Below, in pieces: positions 1 through 8,346 of a DNA stretch of 64,000 bases. The notes beneath the pieces were generated by a model. It was not told the origin of the DNA, ran no database searches, and saw nothing but the letters and a program-made list of their open reading frames with translations. The stretch covers positions 3,107,501-3,171,500 of the forward strand of contig NZ_CP127173.1 in the NCBI RefSeq assembly GCF_030264295.1, written 5' to 3'. The DNA comes from Amycolatopsis nalaikhensis (GTDB lineage Bacteria; Actinomycetota; Actinomycetes; Mycobacteriales; Pseudonocardiaceae). Within the stretch, counting starts at the first letter, position 1. Every line of letters starts with the position of its first letter. A program made the position numbers and the translations under genes.

Positions 1-399
1 GACGTCCCGGCCGTGGAACGTCGCCGACGTCACCGGCAGCCGCAGCGACGGCTCGGCCAGCTCGTACGCCGCCCGGACCCCGCCCAGCGCCTGCGCCGCC
101 GGCAGCAGGAGGCCGTTGTCCGGCCCGACCAGCAGCCCGCTCTCAGCCACGACGACCACGCCGAGCCGGGCCGTGCCGACCCCCGGGTCGACGACGGCGA
201 CGTGCACCGCCTCCGGCAGGAACGGCACCGTCTGGGCCAGCGCCATCGCCCCGTGCCGGATCTCCTGGGGCGGCACCTCGTGCGTCACGTCGATCACCCG
301 CACGGCGGGCGCGAGCCGCGCGATCACGCCGTGGCAGGCCGCCACGAAGCCGTCGCGCAGGCCGTAGTCGGTGGTCACCGAGATCCAGTCGTACGCCAT
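1..399 (-). CDS. SAM hydroxide adenosyltransferase (DUF62 family), partial
   Basis: The C-terminal part lies beyond the left edge; the first 133 residues are visible, from an ATG at 399. The N-terminus carries TDYG (D11), a central VDPGVGT, then GPDNGLL and, at the edge, FHGRDV. These are hallmarks of the DUF62 / SalL-fluorinase fold. Most family members hydrolyse S-adenosylmethionine to adenosine and methionine; the few halogenases differ by subtle residues and an inserted loop, and nothing here argues for halogenase activity. The gene is divergent from purC, with 47 bp between the starts. The family call is secure; the exact substrate role is inferred. Confidence 0.9.
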   Translation of the reverse strand, partial: MAYDWISVTTDYGLRDGFVAACHGVIARLAPAVRVIDVTHEVPPQEIRHGAMALAQTVPFLPEAVHVAVVDPGVGTARLGVVVVAESGLLVGPDNGLLLPAAQALGGVRAAYELAEPSLRLPVTSATFHGRDV

Positions 400-433
400 G
401 CCAGCATCATCCATGGTGGCGGAGGGTGCCCGT

Positions 434-439
434 TAGGGT
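434..439 (+). promoter_or_regulatory. -10 box (TAGGGT) of purC, leaderless
   Basis: TAGGGT ends 7 nt before the GTG at 447, so transcription would start at or next to the start codon. No Shine-Dalgarno sequence precedes the GTG. No convincing -35 hexamer is visible. Confidence 0.55.
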
Positions 440-446
440 TCAGCGC

Positions 447-1313
447 GTGACACCCCTCCCCACCCTCGCCACCGGCAAGGTCCGCGACCTCTACGCCGTG
501 GGCGACGACCACCTCCTGGTCGTCGCCTCCGACCGCATTTCCGCCTTCGAGCACGTGTTCCCCACCCCCGTCCCGGACAAGGGCCGGGTGCTCACCGCGA
601 TGAGCGTCTTCTGGTTCCGCGAGCTCGCCGACGTCCTCCCGAACCACCTGGTCGCCTGGGACGGCCCGGCGATCCCGGAGGCGTTCCGCGGCCGCGCGCT
701 GCTCGTCGAGCGGCTCGACATGCTGCCGGTGGAGGCCGTCGTCCGCGGCCACCTCACCGGCCGCGGGTACGCCGACTACCGCCGGTGCGGCGCCGTGTGC
801 GGCGTCGAGCTGCCGGCAGGGCTGGCCGAGTCGGCCCGGCTGCCCGAGCCGATCTTCACGCCGTCCACCAAGGCCCGGCCGGGGGAACCGGACGAGAACA
901 TCGACTTCGACACCTTCGCGGCGGTGCTCGGCCGCAAGCTCGCCGAGGAGGTCAGGGAGGCGTCGCTGGAAGCTCTACCGCCGCGGCGCCGCGCGGGCCG
1001 CGGAGCAGGGGCTCCTGCTGGCGGACACGAAGTTCGAGTTCGGCATCGGGCGCAACGGGCTGGTGCTCGCGGACGAGCTGTTGACGCCGGATTCGGCGCG
1101 CTACTGGCTCGCCGACGGTCACCGGACGGGCCGCCCGCGGCCGTCGTTCGACAAGCAGCACGTGCGCGACTGGCTCGTCGGGCCGACGTCGGGCTGGGAC
1201 TGCGTGTCCGCGCTGCCGCCGTTGCCGCCGGAGGTGGTGCAGGCCACGCGCGAGCGGTACCTCGCGGCGTACCACCGCATCACCGGGCTTTCGCTGGCAG
1301 ACTGGCCGTGTGA
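447..1313 (+). pseudogene. purC: SAICAR synthase PurC, reading frame disrupted by indels
   Basis: Phosphoribosylaminoimidazole-succinocarboxamide synthase joins aspartate to CAIR in de novo purine synthesis. The N-terminal part reads TGKVRDLY, SDRISAF and VVRGHLTGRGY, all typical of PurC. At 970-971 one extra A turns the expected GAGCTC (Glu-Leu) into GAAGCTC. The rest of the protein (LYRRGAARAAEQG, ADTKFEFG, SFDKQHVRDWL, YHRITGLSLADWP) then continues in the +1 frame. That frame has no stop until 1440, whereas a TGA at 1311-1313 forms a GTGA overlap with the next gene. A base is therefore probably also missing near 1308. The remaining sequence is well conserved, so sequencing error is at least as likely as a real mutation. 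The start is GTG 447; a GTG at 426 is also in frame but lies before the -10 box. Confidence 0.85.
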
Positions 1314-1825
1314 TCCTGCTGATCTGCGGCAGCCTGCGGGCGGGCTCGGCCAACGCGGCGGTGCTGGGGACCGCCGCCACCCTCACCGAGACCACGACGT
1401 ACCCCGGTCTCGCCGAACTGCCGCACTTCAACCCCGATGACGACCGCGACCCGCTGCACCCGGCCGTCGCCGAGCTGCGGGCGGCGGTCAAGGAGGCGGA
1501 CGCGGTCCTGATCTGCACGCCGGAGTACGCGGGCGGGCTGCCGGGGTCGTTCAAGAACCTGCTGGACTGGACCGTCGGCGGCGGCGAGATCTACGGCAAG
1601 CCGGTGGCGTGGATCAACGCGTCGTCGGTCGCGGCGCCGACGGGTGGCCGCGACGCGCACGACTCGCTGCGCAAGGTCCTGACGTACGCGGGCGCGAAGA
1701 TCGTCGAGGAGGCGTGCGCGCGGATCCCGGTGTCGCGCGCGGTAGTCGCCGACGGTCGGGTGACCGATCCTGACCTGCGCGGCCGGATCGCCGTCGCGGT
1801 GAAGCGGTTGCGCGAGGGCGTCTGA
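1310..1825 (+). CDS. NADPH-dependent FMN reductase family protein
   Basis: A 171-residue flavodoxin-like protein with an N-terminal CGSLRAGSAN phosphate-binding loop (residues 6-15) and a PEYAGGLPGSFKNLLDW stretch, the signature of the NADPH-dependent FMN reductase / chromate-reductase family. Such proteins bind FMN and reduce FMN, quinones or azo compounds with NAD(P)H in the cytosol. The GTG start overlaps the purC stop in a GTGA arrangement, suggesting co-transcription with purC. The physiological substrate cannot be read from sequence. Confidence 0.85.
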   Translation: MILLICGSLRAGSANAAVLGTAATLTETTTYPGLAELPHFNPDDDRDPLHPAVAELRAAVKEADAVLICTPEYAGGLPGSFKNLLDWTVGGGEIYGKPVAWINASSVAAPTGGRDAHDSLRKVLTYAGAKIVEEACARIPVSRAVVADGRVTDPDLRGRIAVAVKRLREGV

Positions 1826-1891
1826 CCCTTCCGGCAACGGACGCCCGCCCGTTCCGCGCGGTTCACGGCGACGTCAGACGGGTGCGTCCCA

Positions 1892-2596
1892 ATGGGGAGC
1901 GTGGACGCTCGCTTGCTGGTTTCGCTGTCGGGAATCACCCCGCGCACGCTGCACCGGTGCGCCGATCTGGCGGCCGAGCTCGACCGCCGCAAGGTCCCGC
2001 TGTCGGTGCTGCACGCCGCCCGCACCGGCGAAGGCCCGGTGACGGAGTGGGTGCGCACCCGCGCCCGAGGCGGCGATTCGGTGCTGCTGCACGGCTACGA
2101 CCACACGGTCACGCCGACGCACCGCACCGTGTACCTGGGCAAAAAAGCCGAGTTCGCGACGTTGCCCGCGCACGAGGCCCGGCTGCGGCTGATCGCGGCG
2201 AAGGGGTTGCTGGACGCGGCGGGCATCGAGGTCGACGGCTTCGCACCGCCGCGCTGGATCGCGTCCCAGGGCACGCTGCAGGCCCTGGCCGAGCACGGGT
2301 TCCGGTTGTGCGCGGACCTCGGCGCGGTGCGCGACCTCGTCACGGGTGAGGTGCGGCGCGCGCGGGTCCAGGAGTTCACCAGCCAGTCGCACCGCACGGA
2401 GACGGTGCGCTGCTTCGCGTTGGTGCTGGCGGCGGCGAGGGCGGCCCGCCGGGGCGGGCTGGTCCGGCTCGGCGTCGACGCCGCCGACCTCACCCGCCCC
2501 GGCCTCCGCCAAGCCCTGCTCGACGCGGTGGACGTGGCCCTGGAGAACCGCGCGTTCGGCGCGACCTACGGTTCGCTCCGCGCGGTCGCGGCCTAG
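1892..2596 (+). CDS. DUF2334-type polysaccharide deacetylase-like protein
   Basis: A 234-residue protein resembling the DUF2334 branch of the NodB/polysaccharide deacetylase superfamily. It has LLHGYDH (residues about 70-76), a cluster corresponding to the metal-binding region, and GFAPPRW at about 118-124, matching the conserved Pro-Pro-Trp-like segment. No signal peptide is present, so it is probably cytosolic. ATG 1892 was taken as start; GTG 1901 is an alternative and neither has a clear ribosome binding site. The last 4 bp overlap the convergent metallo-hydrolase gene. The reaction is not known. Confidence 0.7.
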   Translation: MGSVDARLLVSLSGITPRTLHRCADLAAELDRRKVPLSVLHAARTGEGPVTEWVRTRARGGDSVLLHGYDHTVTPTHRTVYLGKKAEFATLPAHEARLRLIAAKGLLDAAGIEVDGFAPPRWIASQGTLQALAEHGFRLCADLGAVRDLVTGEVRRARVQEFTSQSHRTETVRCFALVLAAARAARRGGLVRLGVDAADLTRPGLRQALLDAVDVALENRAFGATYGSLRAVAA

Positions 2597-3228
2597 ACCT
2601 TCGCCGGTTCGGCCCGGTCGAGCACCTTGACCTCGGTGCCTTCGGGAGCGAGGTTCCCGAAGAGGCCGTAGTGCAGGGCGGGGTTGGCGAGCACGGCTTC
2701 GTGGATGGGCACGGCCACCCGAGGCGCGACGGCCCGCAGGTAGTCGACGGCCTCCCCGGCCTTGAGCCAAGGGGCGCCGGTGGGCAGCCCGAGGACGTCG
2801 ACCTTCGTGTCGGGCACGAAGAACGAGTCACCAGGGTGGTAGAAGGCACCGTCGTCGACGAGGTAACCGATGTTGGGGATGACGGGGATGTCGGAGTGGA
2901 TGACGGCGTGCTGCCCGCCGACGGCCCGGAGCGAGGTGTCTCCGACGGCGAAGGAATCGCCGACGTTGGCGACGTCGAACTCCAGCCCCAGCTTCTCGAC
3001 CTCGGGAGCCGACCCGGGGTCGACGATGAGCTTGGCACCGGGATTGGCCTCGAGGATCTTCGGCAGCCGTTCGACATCGAGGTGGTCGAAGTGCTGGTGC
3101 GTGATGAGCACGGCGGCCAGCTCCCGCTCGCCCTCGAACCCGGTGGAGAACGCGCCGGGGTCGATCAGGATCCGCTCGGAGCCGGTCTCCAGCAGCAGGC
3201 AGGCGTGTCCGAAATGGACGATACGCAT
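2593..3228 (-). CDS. MBL-fold metallo-hydrolase
   Basis: A 211-residue protein with HQHFDH (H44, H46, D48, H49), the HxHxDH zinc-binding motif of the metallo-beta-lactamase superfamily, plus YHPGDSFF (about residue 130) and VPIHEAV (about 173), which provide further metal ligands. It resembles the small UlaG-like / UPF0173-type hydrolases found alone in bacterial genomes. It has no signal peptide. ATG 3228 is preceded by AGGAGAAC. The gene is divergent from the membrane protein at 3482 and its stop codon overlaps that of the DUF2334 gene. The substrate is unknown. Confidence 0.88.
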   Translation of the reverse strand: MRIVHFGHACLLLETGSERILIDPGAFSTGFEGERELAAVLITHQHFDHLDVERLPKILEANPGAKLIVDPGSAPEVEKLGLEFDVANVGDSFAVGDTSLRAVGGQHAVIHSDIPVIPNIGYLVDDGAFYHPGDSFFVPDTKVDVLGLPTGAPWLKAGEAVDYLRAVAPRVAVPIHEAVLANPALHYGLFGNLAPEGTEVKVLDRAEPAKV

Positions 3229-3481
3229 CGATGTTCTCCTTTACGCGTGGACGTTTCCAGCCTAGGCGTCTTGTCGGCCGCCTGCCAACACGCTGGGTCA
3301 CCGCGGTCGGTGCCGCCTCCGGCGCCCGGGCCCGGTCCGCCGCTCGAAGTGACGCTCCGTTCTCGATTTCGGGAAATGTCAGGAATTTGTCCACTCGGAT
3401 GGAGCAATTTCGCCACGCTGTCGAGTAATGGCTTATTCTGAAGCGTCTGGCACCCGGCCGCGGCGAGGGGGTGGACGCCTG

Positions 3482-4360
3482 ATGCTCAAGAGCTTCCTCG
3501 GCTGGCTCCGGGACTACGTCATCTACACCGGAATTGTGGGACTGGCGGAAGGTGTGCTGGGCATTCTCGCGTTCGGCGGGCTGCTCAGCGCATTGCTCGG
3601 CAATTCCGCGATAAAAGCGGGTGCGATCGTGGCCGTGCTGCTCGGCGTCATCGGGTTGTACATCCTGCTGATCGCGAACCGGGTGGAATGGCGGTCACGA
3701 ACGGAACTCGATCGGCGGCTGCTGCAGCACTACTGCAGTGTGCTCAAGGAGCGGCACGGCCACTCGTGGCGGATCGTCAGCTGGCTTGAGTCCGCCGTCG
3801 TGCGGCCCAACGGCGACGCCACCGAAGTGATCACGGTGACCGCGATCGTCGAATGCGACGTGCTCGATTTCTTCGCCATTCGCACGGGCGCCGGCTGGCA
3901 CCAGTCCGAACGGGTTCGCCGCAAGGTGAAGGTCAACGTCAAGTCGCTCGAGGTGGACGGAATCGGGGGCACTCGCCGTGACGTGACGTCGACCTGGCTG
4001 GACGACGGCAGGCTGGAAGTTCTCGCCCATTTCGGCAGTCCGGCGAGCCGTGGCGACGAGATCGTGATGGTGATCGAGAAAGAATGGCCCGGCAAATGCG
4101 CACCGCTGATGCGGGAGCGGCGGCCGGACGAATTCGCGCTCAAGTTCGCCTGTGCGATCGGCTACCTGGAATACGCGATCCACTTGCCCGAGGGCGCCGA
4201 GGTGGCCTGTGATCCGGTCGGGCTGGTGAAGGGGCAGCACGACTTTTCGCTGGCGGTGAAACGCAACGGGGCCGGGCCGACCGAGGTGTGCCTGGTGGCG
4301 AGGGGCATCCCGCCACGTCTGCGCGTCGGGATGCGCCTCGACCTCAAGAAGGTGAGGTAA
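3482..4360 (+). CDS. Membrane-anchored protein of unknown function
   Basis: I do not recognise the family. Two hydrophobic segments occupy roughly residues 10-40 and 45-65. They are followed by a soluble region of about 225 residues, rich in beta-strand-like alternation, with short conserved-looking stretches such as DEIVMVIEKEWPGKC and GYLEYAIHLP. GAGGGG at 3465-3470 is well spaced for the ATG at 3482. An in-frame ATG at 3428 would add 18 residues but lacks a ribosome binding site. The gene stands alone: divergent from the metallo-hydrolase and followed by 229 bp of non-coding DNA. Codon usage is slightly less GC-biased than its neighbours, compatible with but not proof of later acquisition. 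Confidence 0.7.
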   Translation: MLKSFLGWLRDYVIYTGIVGLAEGVLGILAFGGLLSALLGNSAIKAGAIVAVLLGVIGLYILLIANRVEWRSRTELDRRLLQHYCSVLKERHGHSWRIVSWLESAVVRPNGDATEVITVTAIVECDVLDFFAIRTGAGWHQSERVRRKVKVNVKSLEVDGIGGTRRDVTSTWLDDGRLEVLAHFGSPASRGDEIVMVIEKEWPGKCAPLMRERRPDEFALKFACAIGYLEYAIHLPEGAEVACDPVGLVKGQHDFSLAVKRNGAGPTEVCLVARGIPPRLRVGMRLDLKKVR

Positions 4361-4589
4361 CCCGCCGCTCGACGGGGTTGTTCGCTGCTTCTGCAGGCGG
4401 AACTACGTGTCTCCGCCTTCGCCACCTTGGTGAATCATTCTCATCCTCGACTCGACAGCACGGAAGCTTCAACCGCATGACTCGGCTGAAGACACGCGAC
4501 TCTAGCGCGTCGACGACAACGCCGCTAATCCGAACTTGGCATACTCGGCCCCCTGAAGGGTGATTCCTGGAGGAGTCGACAAATGTTGC
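4361..4589. other. Non-coding gap with an orphan translation start
   Basis: No gene is recognisable in these 229 bp. Near the right end, GGAGGAG (4569-4575) stands 7 nt before ATG (4583), an ideal initiation region. Its frame ends after seven codons at TGA 4604-4606, inside the 3' end of the opposing ArsR-type gene. It looks like a severed 5' end of a lost gene, or a chance match. Confidence 0.4.
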
Positions 4590-5522
4590 TCAAATCTTCC
4601 CGGTGAGCAACGCGTCACCCAGCTCGGTCCGCCGGTAAAGCACCCGATGCCCCCGTCGTTCCGAGGCCAGCAGCCCAGCCCCGCGCAACGCCGTCAGGTG
4701 CGCCGAAACCGTCGCGGGAGCCAACCCATGGCGACGCGCCAACTCCGTAGTCGCCGCCGGGCGGTCGAGCGTGGCCAGCAACAACGCCCGCGTCCGCCCA
4801 AGCACCTCCGCCAACGCTTCCGGAGGCGCCGACGAAGACGTCCACAGCGCGGCCACGCCCCGAGCCGGGTACAGCAGCGACACCTGCCACGGCGGCACCG
4901 TCACCACTCCGACGTTCGGCCACGCGAACACCGCCGGGATCAGCAGCAGCCCGCGCGCGTCGATCTCCAGCCGCTCGCGGGCGCGGACGTCCACCAGGAC
5001 CGATGTTCCCGAAAGGCGGACGCGCGGGTGCAGCTCCGACAACATCGCCGCGAGCCCGCCGGAGCCCAGCCGCCTCGTCCGATGCGCGATGTCCGCCGCC
5101 AGCAGTTCGCGCAGCCGGGGCCACTGTGGTGCCAGCACCGCGTTCCACACCGTCTCCAGCTGGTCCGCGAGCACGTCGCGCGCGGTCGCCGGGTCGGACG
5201 GCAGCTGCGACAAGTCAGCGTCGACCATCGACAGTTCCAGCGCCACCTGCGACGGCGGCGTCGCCCGGACCGCTCGCAGTTGCGCCGAAGCCGTTGTCTC
5301 CGGGCCCTCGGGCGGCGGGCTCAGGAACTCGGTGATGTAGTGCCGCGCGCTCAGCACCGCCGTCAGCTCGGGCACGTCCGGAACTCCGGACAGCCACGGC
5401 AGCCGCGCCGGGGGTGTGCGGACGCCGAGCAGTGTCTGGACCGCGCCCAGCACCTCCTCCAGCGGCGAGATCGCGAACCGGACGCGCTGGCTCCCGGCCG
5501 CCGTCAGGACGAGCTCGATCAT
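4590..5522 (-). CDS. ArsR-family winged-helix regulator (DUF5937 type)
   Basis: A 310-residue regulator. The N-terminus (MIELVL... then VRFAISPLEEV) matches the DUF5937 domain that precedes the helix-turn-helix in actinobacterial ArsR-like regulators. The C-terminal 70 residues hold the winged helix (TTELARRHGLAPATVSAHLTAL, then a LLASERRGHRVLYRRT wing). The start was set at ATG 5522 because the family begins at this point; a longer frame reaches 5597 but would run into the divergent promoter. It lies 61 bp from, and divergent to, an MFS transporter that it probably represses. No metal-binding cysteine motif is visible, so the ligand is open. Confidence 0.85.
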   Translation of the reverse strand: MIELVLTAAGSQRVRFAISPLEEVLGAVQTLLGVRTPPARLPWLSGVPDVPELTAVLSARHYITEFLSPPPEGPETTASAQLRAVRATPPSQVALELSMVDADLSQLPSDPATARDVLADQLETVWNAVLAPQWPRLRELLAADIAHRTRRLGSGGLAAMLSELHPRVRLSGTSVLVDVRARERLEIDARGLLLIPAVFAWPNVGVVTVPPWQVSLLYPARGVAALWTSSSAPPEALAEVLGRTRALLLATLDRPAATTELARRHGLAPATVSAHLTALRGAGLLASERRGHRVLYRRTELGDALLTGKI

Positions 5523-5583
5523 CGCGGATTCGCTCTCACCCGAATCAGTGTGCCGCAGAACCGCGCCAGGAGAGCGTGTGAAC

Positions 5584-6723
5584 ATGTCCTTGTTCACCCA
5601 TCGCGCCTACTGGCGCTGGTCGGCCGGCGTCCAGTTCGCGCGGCTCCCCGCGACCATGGCCCCGCTCGCGTTCACCCTGCTGACCACGGCCACGACCGGC
5701 TCCTACCGGCTCGGCGGCGTGCTGATGTCGGTCTACGTCGTCGCCGAGATGGCCGGTGCCGTGCCGGTCGGGCGGCTCCTCGACCGCGTCGGCCCGGCCC
5801 GCGGCCTGCCCGTGCTGCTGCTCCTGACCGGCGCCGGGTTCGCCGTCCTGGCGCTGGCCGCCGACGCGCCCGCACCCGTCCTGGTCGCGCTCGTCCTGCT
5901 GCCCGGCGCGGCCGCGGGCGCGTTGTCCGGCGGCTTCCGGACGCTGCTCGCCGACACCGTCGACGACGACCTGCTGCCGCGCGCCATCTCCGTCGACGCG
6001 ATGCTCCTCGAAGGCGTGCTCATCGGCGGCCCGGCGCTGGTCGCGCTGCTCGACCTCGCGGGCACGTTCGTCCCGCTCGCCGCCATGGCGCTCGCCTGCG
6101 TCGCCGCCGCGGTGCTCGTTCCGCGCCGCGCGGGTGCGCACGATCGGGTGGAATCCGGCGACGACGTCCTGCCCGCGCGGCTCGTCACCTACCTGCCGTG
6201 GCTGGGCTGCGCCTTCACGGTCGGGCTGCTGCTGTCGACGATCGAGGTGGCGCCGCTGCCGCTGGTGCAGCGCCTCGGCGCGCCCGAGACCGCCGCGCCG
6301 ATCGTCATCGCCGTGCTGAGCGGGGCGAGCATCGCGGGCAGCGCGCTCTACGCGTGGCGCGGGAAGACCGGCGACGCGCGGTGGTTCCTCGGCGGGTTCG
6401 TCGTGGGCGGGCTCGCGCTCGCCGCCGACCTCGGCTGGGCCGGGCTGCTCGCGTCGGTGGCCGTGATCGGCGCTTGCACGGGTCCGCTGGTGGCGACGAC
6501 CTCGGTCAACCTGCAGCGCCTGCTGCCGAAGAACCGCAGGTCAGCGGGGTTCTCGCTGAGCTTCACGGTCCAGGCGTGCGGCTTCGGGCTGGGCTCGCTG
6601 GCCGTCGGCGTGCTGCCGCTGTGGCTCGCCCCGCTGTTCGGTGTCTTTGCCGCGGCGATCGCCGGTGGAATGCTGGTGGCGAAGCCCGCACGAGCTATTG
6701 GCACGATGTCAGTAACGTCGTAA
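5584..6723 (+). CDS. MFS transporter
   Basis: A 379-residue integral membrane protein with about 12 hydrophobic helices. A typical major-facilitator loop, RLLDRVGPARGL, lies between helices 2 and 3. AGGAGAG (5568-5574) is correctly spaced for ATG 5584. The divergent ArsR/DUF5937 regulator is its likely controller. It resembles drug or metabolite efflux permeases; the substrate cannot be told from sequence. An aldehyde dehydrogenase gene follows after 34 bp on the same strand and might be co-transcribed. Confidence 0.85.
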   Translation: MSLFTHRAYWRWSAGVQFARLPATMAPLAFTLLTTATTGSYRLGGVLMSVYVVAEMAGAVPVGRLLDRVGPARGLPVLLLLTGAGFAVLALAADAPAPVLVALVLLPGAAAGALSGGFRTLLADTVDDDLLPRAISVDAMLLEGVLIGGPALVALLDLAGTFVPLAAMALACVAAAVLVPRRAGAHDRVESGDDVLPARLVTYLPWLGCAFTVGLLLSTIEVAPLPLVQRLGAPETAAPIVIAVLSGASIAGSALYAWRGKTGDARWFLGGFVVGGLALAADLGWAGLLASVAVIGACTGPLVATTSVNLQRLLPKNRRSAGFSLSFTVQACGFGLGSLAVGVLPLWLAPLFGVFAAAIAGGMLVAKPARAIGTMSVTS

Positions 6724-6757
6724 CCTGGGCTGACCCGCGACCTCCAGGGAGACGCCG

Positions 6758-8254
6758 ATGACTGCCGTCCAGCCGAAGCCGACGTCCCTCGGCGAGACCT
6801 TCGACTCGCTGAGCCCGGCGACCGACGAGGTGGTCGGAACCTACCCGATCCACACGGCCGAGGACGTCAAAGCGGCGGTGGCGCGGGCCCGTGTCGCGGC
6901 GCGCTGGTGGGAGGACCTCGGCTTCGCCGGACGCGCGGAGCGGCTTCGCGCCTGGAAGGGCGTGCTGACGCGGCGGCTGCCGCAGCTGTGCCAGGTCGTC
7001 CGCGACGAGACCGGCAAGCCGATCGCCGACGCGCAGCTCGAGAGCGTCCTGGCCATCGAACACATCGCGTGGGCGGGCAAGCACGCGAAGAAGATCCTCG
7101 GCAAGCAGAAGCGCTCGGCGGGCCTGCTCATGTCGAACCAGGCCGCGACGGTGGAGTACCAGCCGCTGGGCGTGGTCGGCGTGATCGGCCCGTGGAACTA
7201 CCCGGTGTTCACCCCGCTCGGCTCGATCGCGTACGCGCTCGCCGCGGGCAACGCCGTCGTGTTCAAGCCCAGCGAGTACACGCCGGGTGTCGGGAAGTGG
7301 CTGGTCGACGCCTTCGCGGAGATCGTCCCGGAGCAGCCGGTGCTGCAGCTGATCACCGGCTTCGGCGAGACGGGCGCGGCGCTGGTCGGCGCGGGTGTCG
7401 ACAAGATCGCGTTCACCGGCTCGACGGCGACGGGCAAGCGCATCATGGCCGCGGCCGCCGAGACGCTCACCCCGGTGGTCATCGAGGCGGGCGGCAAGGA
7501 CCCGGTGCTGGTCGACGCGGACGCCGACCTCGACGCCGCCGCCGACGCGACCGTGTGGGGCGCGTTCTCCAACTCCGGCCAGACCTGCATCGGCGTCGAG
7601 CGGGTGTACGTCCACGAGAAGGTGCACGACGAGTTCGTCGCGAAGGTCGTCGAGAAGACGAAGGACGTGCGCGCGGGCTCGGACGAGGCCGCCCAGTACG
7701 GCCCGGTGACGATGCCGTCGCAGCTTTCGGTGATCAAGCGGCACATCCAGGACGCGCTGGCCCGCGGCGGCAAGGCCGTCGTCGGCGGCGAGGAGTCGGT
7801 CGGCGACCGCTACGCGCAGCCGACGGTCCTGGTCGACGTCCCGGAGGACTCCGAAGCGGTCACCGAGGAGACGTTCGGCCCGACGGTGACGATCGCGAAG
7901 GTCCGCGACATGGACGAAGCGGTCGAGAAGGCGAACAACACGAAGTACGGCCTGGGCTCGACGGTGTTCTCGAAGTCCCGCGGCGTCGAGCTGGCGGAGA
8001 AGCTGCGCACGGGCATGACGGCGATCAACGCGCCGCTGTCGTTCGCGGGCATCGCGTCGCTGCCGTTCGGCGGCGTCGGCGACTCCGGCTTCGGCCGCAT
8101 CCACGGCCCGGAGGGGCTGCGCGAGTTCGCCCGCACGAAGGCGATCGCCCGCCAGCGCTTCACGGCGCCGCTGACGCTGACGTCGTTCAGTCGCAAGCCG
8201 TCGACGGACGCGCTGGTCACCAAGCTGGTGACCATCCTCCACGGCAAGCGTTGA
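6758..8254 (+). CDS. NAD(P)-dependent aldehyde dehydrogenase
   Basis: A 498-residue member of the aldehyde dehydrogenase superfamily, which oxidises aldehydes to carboxylic acids in the cytosol. The general base is E243 in VIEAGGKDP and the nucleophile is C277 in SGQTCIGVERVYV. The coenzyme-binding FTGSTATGK segment and the substrate-proximal GPWNYP motif are present. AGGGAG precedes ATG 6758. It is convergent with a GMC oxidoreductase gene; alcohol and aldehyde oxidation steps are often paired this way. The substrate is not resolved, with succinate-semialdehyde-type and broad-specificity enzymes both possible. Confidence 0.92.
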   Translation: MTAVQPKPTSLGETFDSLSPATDEVVGTYPIHTAEDVKAAVARARVAARWWEDLGFAGRAERLRAWKGVLTRRLPQLCQVVRDETGKPIADAQLESVLAIEHIAWAGKHAKKILGKQKRSAGLLMSNQAATVEYQPLGVVGVIGPWNYPVFTPLGSIAYALAAGNAVVFKPSEYTPGVGKWLVDAFAEIVPEQPVLQLITGFGETGAALVGAGVDKIAFTGSTATGKRIMAAAAETLTPVVIEAGGKDPVLVDADADLDAAADATVWGAFSNSGQTCIGVERVYVHEKVHDEFVAKVVEKTKDVRAGSDEAAQYGPVTMPSQLSVIKRHIQDALARGGKAVVGGEESVGDRYAQPTVLVDVPEDSEAVTEETFGPTVTIAKVRDMDEAVEKANNTKYGLGSTVFSKSRGVELAEKLRTGMTAINAPLSFAGIASLPFGGVGDSGFGRIHGPEGLREFARTKAIARQRFTAPLTLTSFSRKPSTDALVTKLVTILHGKR

Positions 8255-8266
8255 GCCGCACCGGGG

Positions 8267-8276
8267 TTGTGGACAA
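8267..8276. promoter_or_regulatory. Single DnaA-box-like sequence
   Basis: TTGTGGACAA contains, on the minus strand, a perfect TTGTCCACA, the DnaA box of high-GC actinobacteria. It lies in the 92-bp gap between two convergent genes. It may be one of many dispersed boxes with no local role. Confidence 0.35.
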
Positions 8277-8346
8277 CTGAGGTCCGCAACCCCCGGAACT
8301 GTCGGTGCCCCTCGGTAAACTGGAAACCGGGGGGCGCGGCCCGCCC

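Noticed and set aside
1..399. Fluorinase or chlorinase (SalL/FlA) activity for the partial DUF62 protein
   Set aside because: No halogenase-specific residues or halometabolite genes are visible; the common hydroxide adenosyltransferase function is the simpler reading.
447..1313. Programmed ribosomal frameshifting in purC
   Set aside because: No slippery heptamer or downstream structure is evident, and the same insertion context occurs in the unrelated nitrobindin gene.
4560..6761. Plus-strand open frame of over 700 codons spanning the ArsR and MFS genes
   Set aside because: The product is an Arg/Pro-rich shadow; both real genes have start signals and family motifs.
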